From NCBI GenBank assembly GCA_032164245.1, contig JAVMKO010000004.1, forward strand, positions 37,425,626-37,489,625: a DNA stretch of 64,000 bases. The letters are read 5' to 3'. Source of the stretch: Sternotherus odoratus (taxonomy: Eukaryota > Chordata > Testudines > Kinosternidae). Positions within the stretch are counted from its first letter, which is position 1, and every line of letters begins with the position of its first letter. This document shows positions 57,300-64,000 of the stretch, one piece after another. A program made the position numbers and the translations under genes. The notes under the pieces were generated by a model that ran no database searches, had not been told where the DNA came from, and saw only the letters and a program-made list of their open reading frames with translations.

Positions 57300-58240
57300 G
57301 GAATGTGTTAACTGGTTTGCTTGTGTTTAGTACTGGTGAAAGGTACCAATTTGGCAACCCTGGAGAATGAAGTGATTTATCCACAGATTACATACAGCAC
57401 AGGGAGCAGTAGAGCAGCTTCCCCAGCACTGCCAGACCAAAGTGGTTAAATCCCAGCATGGAGGTATCACTTCTAGGGACCTACAGGGTGATTTATTTTT
57501 CATAAGTACCCAGTATCTGGCCTCTGTTGAGATAGTCAGATTAGTACTAATTGCGATAGACCTTTTTGTGATATGGACGTTATGTCCATCAACAACTGGA
57601 GTGAGGCCACAAGCCCATTTCACATATCTCACCCTACCAAAAACAATGGGAGAGGAAGTTTTTCAAATGTACAAAGTGCAGCTTGGCACCCAGCTCCAGC
57701 TGAAAGTCAGTGGAAATTGGGTGCCCAATTCATTTGTCCCTGTGAAAATCTCTCCCCAGAGTGCTAATATATAATATATATGAACATACAATGTTTATTC
57801 TCCAGCCAGATTGGACAATTTCTTTTATGTGCATACCATCACACTTTGAATGCATGTTTTATATGTTGTAAATATGTATATTGGTGGCTATCTAGTTGCA
57901 ACTAATAGCCGCACTATTTGGGATATTCCACTAAAGAGTCTGTCTTTTATCCATGCCAATTTATAGAAAAATAAATCATGAACACTCATACAGATGTATC
58001 CTGTATACATGTGAAGACTAATGTAAATATCGTTTGTAGCTCATTTGCATGAGCAAATAGGACCTAGACATTTTAAAACACATGGTTTAGCCATGCTACA
58101 CTATTTAGCTTTAGGAAGAGAGATTTTGATTTTGTATTGTTTAAATAAACGGTTGAGAATCACCATGCTCAGCTTACCTGAATCCATTATAGACTTGGTC
58201 CAAAGAGAGGGGCAGACTGTGATATGCTTACTCACATTAA
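57300..58240. other. Intergenic DNA, possibly an unnamed repeat
   Basis: 57340-57770 has a repeat-like texture (AGATTACATACAGCACAGGG, CCAGTATCTGGCCTCTGTTG), but I could not assign a family. Overlapping ORFs on both strands (about 100 codons) are not supported as genes. Confidence 0.35.
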
Positions 58241-58920
58241 TTCATAGATTTTAAGACCAGACTGGACCATTATGATTATCTAATCTGGACTCCTGCATAA
58301 CACAGGGTTTATTTATATTAGAAAGCTTCTCTGGTTTAGTCTATATTTAAACTAATTTAGTTAAATTTTGGGATCAGTGTTGTGTACAAGATTTATTATT
58401 GATTTGGTTTAAAGAAGAGTATTCAAAATTTAGTTAAATTTAGTTAAATTTTGAATACTATTCCTTTGGCTTACTTAAACATTTTTTAGGTTTAGCTTAA
58501 ATCAGGTTTAAATGGAACTGTAGTAAATCACTCTTAAAAATACTTGAAATAAGAGAGTCAATAACAGGATTTGCACCAGTTTAACTGAAAGCATCTTAAA
58601 AAAAGGATTTGAATTAATTTGGGTCAACTTTGCTATGTAGACATGGACATAGACCATAGAATTTTACCTAGTAATTTCTGCATCAAGTCTATAATTTCTG
58701 TCTGAGTTAGAGTGTATCATTTAGGAAGACATCCAGTCTTGATTTAAAGATTTCAAGTGATGGAGACTCCATTATATACTTAGGCAAGTTGTTCCAGGGG
58801 TTAATTACCCTGGCTGTTCAAAATGCGTGCTTTATTACTGGTCTGAATTTGTCTGGTTTCAACTTCCAGTCTCCAGACCTGTGCTTTTGTCTCCTAGATC
58901 AGTTAACATTTCACAAGTCC
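58241..58920 (-). repeat. CR1/L3-like fragment with nested MITE
   Basis: The outer LINE shows TTCATAGATTTTAAGACCAG at the left and continues after the insertion with GACCATAGAATTTTACCTAG, ATCCAGTCTTGATTTAAAG and GTCTGAATTTGTCTGG. The same order without interruption is seen at 5908-6245 and 7888-8235, which proves the nested insertion. Confidence 0.72.
58311..58650. mobile_element. Foldback MITE nested in CR1
   Basis: AT-rich insertion splitting the CR1 between GCATAACACAG and the following ACATAGACCATAGAA. The centre is a perfect 15-bp palindrome, AGTATTCAAAATTTA (58418-58432) and TAAATTTTGAATACT (58445-58459), and the right end has TTTGCTATGTAGACATGG. The left TIR is diverged. Confidence 0.6.
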
Positions 58921-61900
58921 ATATTTCACAAATAGTTCTGTTGATTTCATTAGGACTACTTATGGTGCAAGGTATTTGACATTAATATAGATACCATAAT
59001 GTGGACCAATTGTGAGTCAGATCTTTGGGTGTAATTTATATGGTTTCTGAGTAACCAAAATGTATATTTTAGCTGCCAGGTAAACTGGAGTATTTTGTTG
59101 GATTTAGGGATAGGTCAAGAATTTAAACAATCTTGCATATTCAGTGCAATGTTCATTATCGTAGCAAGTGAATAAGCACTTTTAATGTGCCATTTGCTTT
59201 GTGTGACTTGCTTATCTCCCTTGTTGGTATCATCTTCTAACCTGAGATGATTCCCAATGATAAACCAGTCCTTTGATCATTTATCCTAACTAATTCTCTC
59301 ACCTAAATGTGGCTTGCTTGGACTCTTACTGGATATTTCCGCAGTGCTTCAACTGTGAAAAAGTAGCTCTGTGAGCTACTAGCATATAAGCAAAGAATGC
59401 AGGAGGTACAACAAACAATGTGTTAAAAATGTGATTGGTGAAACTTAGAGTTTCATAATAACTGGATGTTCTGGACCTTAATCGTAGTTTTCTGTAAGAT
59501 TTCAATTTGTCCGCTTTCAAGAGAGCTTCAGAGAGACCCATGTGGGACAGACCCTCAGTCTTAGAAATGAAAAGTGGGCAAATGCAGTGATATTAGGGCA
59601 AGTTTTCCAGCTCCAATTATAAATGACAACAAATTAATTATAACTAATCAGGTAGCTTGTTAAAGATCCATCAAAATCTTTTTTATTATTTGTGTATATA
59701 AAACAAAATACTTTGTAGCCTACAAATTATATACATGGTTAACCATGCAACTCCGTGTTTGTTTCCTGTAGTGTACATGTTCCTCGTGTTTTCTACACTT
59801 GTTGCAGCTTGTCCTCATTTAAACTCTTTGGAGCAGGGACTGTCATATATGAATTTTTACACGGCCCAGTAAAGTGGGTCCTTTATTATGACTGGGGCCT
59901 CTGGCATTATCAGAATATAACTAGTAAATAATAATAGTGTATTTATTTCAACGTTTGGACCTTTCCTGCATTAGGATATCTTGAAGATTTTCCTAGACCA
60001 TTCATATCCTGTTCATTTAACATCCCACTAGGACTGCAGAATCAGACAATTTATTGTGAGAATGATTCAGCAGGATTTTTAGGGCTAATACAATCAAGCC
60101 AAGATACTTTTATGCTATATTTGTTATAGTGTTCTCAACAGTCTGTCTTTTGATTGGATATCTATTTCACCTCTGACCAACAATTTAGTGAGGCTAAAGA
60201 CAAGAGTGAAAGCAAGCAGAACGATCTGCCAATTATACTGCAGGACATTAAAATGGGCTGAAATGAAGAAATTCAGACTTCTTTTGAATTAACTGTATTT
60301 TTTAGAAAGTTCTTGAAACACTAATCTTCTGAGTTTCATTCCTGTGACAGACTGTAACAAGACAAAAAATGAAACAATGAGGAAAACAAAGAAAAAACAT
60401 ACTGAAACCATTTTTAGCAACCAAGACTGAAATAAGAATGGACAACAGTATGAAACCTTTTTACAAGTGTGTTCTCATTATAGTCTCAAGACTATAATGT
60501 CGTGATTCTCTTTGGATAATGACCTCCTGCTGTTGTGTGCCCTCTAATGAAACCCATTTATGGGTGTTTTTCAGAGTTGCATGGCATGCATTCAAATTTT
60601 CTATATTGCCATTAAATCTCTGTTAACCACAAAAAAGTCCTGAAACTTACTACTGCAGCTTAATACTCAAATTGTTTTTGCACAAATAGCTGGTTTCAGT
60701 ATCTAAGGCTGACTCTGGTTCTGTTGGTTCTGGTGGGTCTGAGCTCATTTGTAGTGTCAGGGAATAAATGATGGACACCAGGGTTGAAATGCTAGACCCC
60801 CTCAAATTAATGCAACATTTCACCCTAGACTGGTATGTTTATTAAGTAAGAGCATTGGTATATCACCAGCACAAGGTTTACAGTGTCCAATTGAAGGAAT
60901 GCTTTTATCTAGAGCTGATTCTTTTACCATGGCAGCTTTTTTGCCAAAATACTACTTTATGCATGATATCATCGGACCGTATCTTTAAGTCCCTGCTCAT
61001 TTTACAAGAAACTTCTAATGCTTTGCTACTCAATGAGCTACATTCTTGTTTACACTTTTGCACCATTTGAGCAGCACAAAAGGGGCTAGAAAGCAGCAGG
61101 ATCTAGACAGCTGAAAATTCCACCATTGTAGGAAGGTCCTCAGCTGGAGTATTACCAGTATGGCTATCACCTTTGTAGAACTACACCCTTCCCTCCCATT
61201 TGACCCAAATTGGGAAGCGGGGGGTGTTGGTGAATAGAGGCGTGGTAAAAGTGAGTTGCACTCTGGCTAGGCTCACCTAATGTAAGGTCCTTCAGGGATC
61301 ATAGTCAGCTGGAAAAATGTAGAGCTGCCCTGAGGCTGCTGTAACTTGCACCAAGGTTGCGAGTGGAACAGACCTGCCCTGAGAACTAATGAATCATAAT
61401 CAGCATTATGGTAATTCCTCAGCACTACTACAGGGAGTGGAATCTCAGAGCACCAGACAATCTGGTCCAGCATTTCTCCACATTACCTTTGGGCTGTCTC
61501 ATTTACATGTTCAATAGGGATTTTCTATTTTGATTTGTTCCTTATAATAGTAGGCACCATTAATGGCTGGTATAGATATGGAAAGCACACGCAACCCTTT
61601 TAACTTCCAAAATTATTTAATAATCTTTTTCTTTTTCTTTGGGACTGACTTGCCTAGGCCTAGTTCTTTTCCCCCAAAAGAGTGTTTTGTTTCTGTTTTT
61701 TAATTTGATTATTTCATTTGCTGCATGGAATCAACTCAACAGAGAACCAGAAGACATATGATGTGACTTCTATTATGTTACAATTCCCAGCATGAAATTT
61801 GAAATACAGTCCAAAGGTGTCCTAAAAGTTCACAGATGTCTAGCTAGTGAAAAAAGTTTGGACCAAATTTCTCTTTTGGTGTGAACGGGTGAAACTCCAT

Positions 61901-64000
61901 TTAAGTCAATAGAGCTGCACTGACTTATACCACCGGATAATCTGGACTCTGTCCAGTTCTGACTAATATTTCATTAACATGAAATATATTTGAATAAATG
62001 CATGTTCCTGCATACAACTTGAACTTGAGAAAAGGCAAATGTCATTTTCAGTACCAAGACAAACATTTTGTATAGCTTTACTGTCAATACATAAATATAG
62101 TTACCTAAAAATATAAACAAGTAAATGAACCGCAAATGGGTAAGTCCCTTTGCACTCATAGGATCAATCTTCTGCCACTACTGTAACTTTTAAATGATTA
62201 GATTTCCTAGCATATCACGAAAGATACACAGGAACCACTTCAGAGATCATACATAATGCATCTTTGTAAGCCCAATATGTTAAAATGACGGTAACTCAAA
62301 CTGATCAAGGAGTAAGGGTAAATCTTACTATGGGTGTGTTTTCAATACTATCAAAATATAATGAAACACGCCTAATCAGTGTGCTGAAATGGGCCTTGAA
62401 TTATTCTCTCACACATGCTGTATGGTCACCAGTTGCTTCTCTAGGTAATTTACAAGGCTTGCTGCTGTATGATAAAGCACAGGTGCTGAGGCTGTCATCC
62501 AGAGCAATGATTTATTAGCTTTTGTGATACTATAGACCTAATGTAGCAGGCACTAAATCAAGAGAATGTATACTGAAATAATATGTTTTCCAATGATGAC
62601 CCGTGGCGACTCTTTAGCTGTTCTTGCCCTTTTACCACTACTGTTGGTTTTGCCATCTCTTCTCATTATTTTAAAACCCATGGGATTCACTTTCTGTCTT
62701 AATTTCTCAGCAGCCGAGATTGCTTCAGTGCTAGTTTTATTGCTATGGATTTCTAGTTGATATGTCATACTACCAAGGAGCATAGTCTAACAAAGAGAAG
62801 GAGAGAGACCTCCAGGGCAAATGAGATCACAGAGAAATTCAGACAGCTGCAGCAAATCTCTCTTATTGTGCCAGACTCTGGTAGTCTGCACCATCCTTTT
62901 AAATAACACTGGCATCTGGTAAAAATACGTTTCTGTGTTAGTCTGGAACATATTCTCTACAGCATTTTTCTTTGAGGAAATTCATTCAAAGGTCTCATCT
63001 TCCAGTTTTCATGACAGTGACTATCAATCAAAGTCACTGCCTGTTGATTATCTTAATACCGTTTGAAAAGATTAGAGAAATCTTTAATTACTATTAAATG
63101 CCTGCCAACCATGGACGCAGGGGGAAAAACCAGTCAGTCAATCAAGGTGCAGCTCTAGTGTAGATTCTGAATTATAATGAGAACACACTTCAGAAAAGTA
63201 AATGAAATGTAACAAAATGTGTAAATTGGTAAATCAGAAGACATTCAAAGGGGGATAAAGACAGGTAGACATTTTAAAAGCAGGTAAAAAGAGGTGGCCA
63301 TTTGATCAGGAACCAGGGAATTCTCATTTGTGACCATGTCCTCTCCCATTTGTGATCTACTGTCTCTGTGATAACTACAGCAATGCTTATTGGGAAGAGT
63401 AACATTAGGAGAATATTTATGTATATTTATAGTGTGATATGTGTTTTCTTCTTTGTGAAGAAAAAAATTAACACCACTCCCTACTTTTGCTCTTCATTTC
63501 AATTCCTCCCATCTGTTGTTTCCCTCAGGTAGAAATAAAGAGAACAGGCATCTGGCACGGTATTGTCGGTTGGGGTCCCTCAGCTCTGGAGCTCATTCTC
63601 CTTCTTGGTCTGACAGATCCCAAATCTCTTGAACTTTAGGACATGTGTTAGACTCTGTTTTCTGATATTCCTATTGAAGTGGCAAAATGAGGAATATTGG
63701 ATGGACAAATGGAGAGGGCGGTAGGGTACATTATTTTTTTGGCTTGGGTGAGTTACTTTAAGGCAAAGTCGATTTTCATGTGCAGTTATTTGTACCTCTG
63801 GATTTTTTAAAAAAATCTTTGTATTTGTAAATGCAGTTAAAACAACTTGAAGAGATGCTTAAAACAAAGGTATGCAAAATGAATACCAGATAAGAATATG
63901 AAGCAAAAGGCAAACTGATGTAAATAAAAATGAAAATAAAAAATGTTTCATTATTTCTAGATTCATACTGTGGCTGATATGATATGAATAGATACTAGCT
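58921..64000. other. Gene-desert-like DNA, no gene seen
   Basis: AT-rich. Only short ORFs. One diverged MITE piece lies at about 61860-61955 (GTGAAACTCCATTTAAGTCA, ACTTATACCACCGGATAATC). Nothing supports an exon or RNA gene. Confidence 0.5.

Noticed and set aside
1..64000. CRISPR array, operon, riboswitch or phage-like system
   Set aside because: Introns, poly(A) signals, CR1, MIR and Helitrons show this is vertebrate DNA; regularly spaced repeats seen here are minisatellites without unique spacers.

Overview
This is a vertebrate genomic window, most likely from a turtle, or failing that another non-avian sauropsid. It is AT-rich and intron/intergenic-like, with CR1-type LINE remnants, MIR-like SINEs, many Harbinger/hAT/Tigger-type MITEs, Helitrons and a sauropsid-type LTR. 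The only host gene family I can support is UPF0462 (C4orf33). It occurs here as two tandem, same-strand, spliced copies. The species assignment is inference from repeat content and family knowledge; nothing was searched.

Layout. 1-5 kb: the last four coding exons of C4orf33-like copy 1 (first coding exon lies upstream of the window), ending with a stop at 4426 and a poly(A) signal at 4966. 5-11 kb: repeat-rich intergenic DNA (nested CR1s, a MIR, a MITE). 11.0-15.6 kb: a nearly pristine PIF/Harbinger DNA transposon with an uninterrupted 458-aa transposase, a convergent two-exon Myb/SANT gene, an extra plus-strand ORF inside the intron of that gene, and terminal inverted repeats. 16-18 kb: a decayed hAT/ZMYM-like transposase and a 124-bp MITE with a perfect 8-bp target-site duplication (TSD). 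20-22.4 kb: MITEs and an LTR-like repeat.

22.75-37.8 kb: all five conserved coding exons of C4orf33-like copy 2, spread over 15 kb. Its introns contain a Helitron (23.45-24.44 kb), CR1 remnants and a GC-rich Tigger-type MITE (34.07-34.50 kb). Exon sizes and splice phases match copy 1, but the protein is diverged (36 of 67 residues identical in the largest exon), so the duplication is old. The residue aligned with the expected initiator Met is TTG, immediately after a splice acceptor.

37.8-64 kb looks like the start of a gene desert. It holds a hAT-type non-autonomous element with a 15-bp TIR, a perfect 8-bp TSD, a 40-bp cruciform and a G-rich minisatellite core (39.29-40.45 kb); a fossil Harbinger transposase (44.7-45.2 kb); two Helitrons joined exactly head-to-tail (45.71-47.74 kb); a reverse-strand CR1/L3-like LINE with an internally deleted reverse transcriptase (51.1-52.3 kb); palindromic MITEs; and a probable solo LTR (55.84-57.29 kb). 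No rRNA, tRNA, CRISPR or prokaryotic feature was seen. Most long ORFs in the GC-rich minisatellites are artefacts of repeats without stops.
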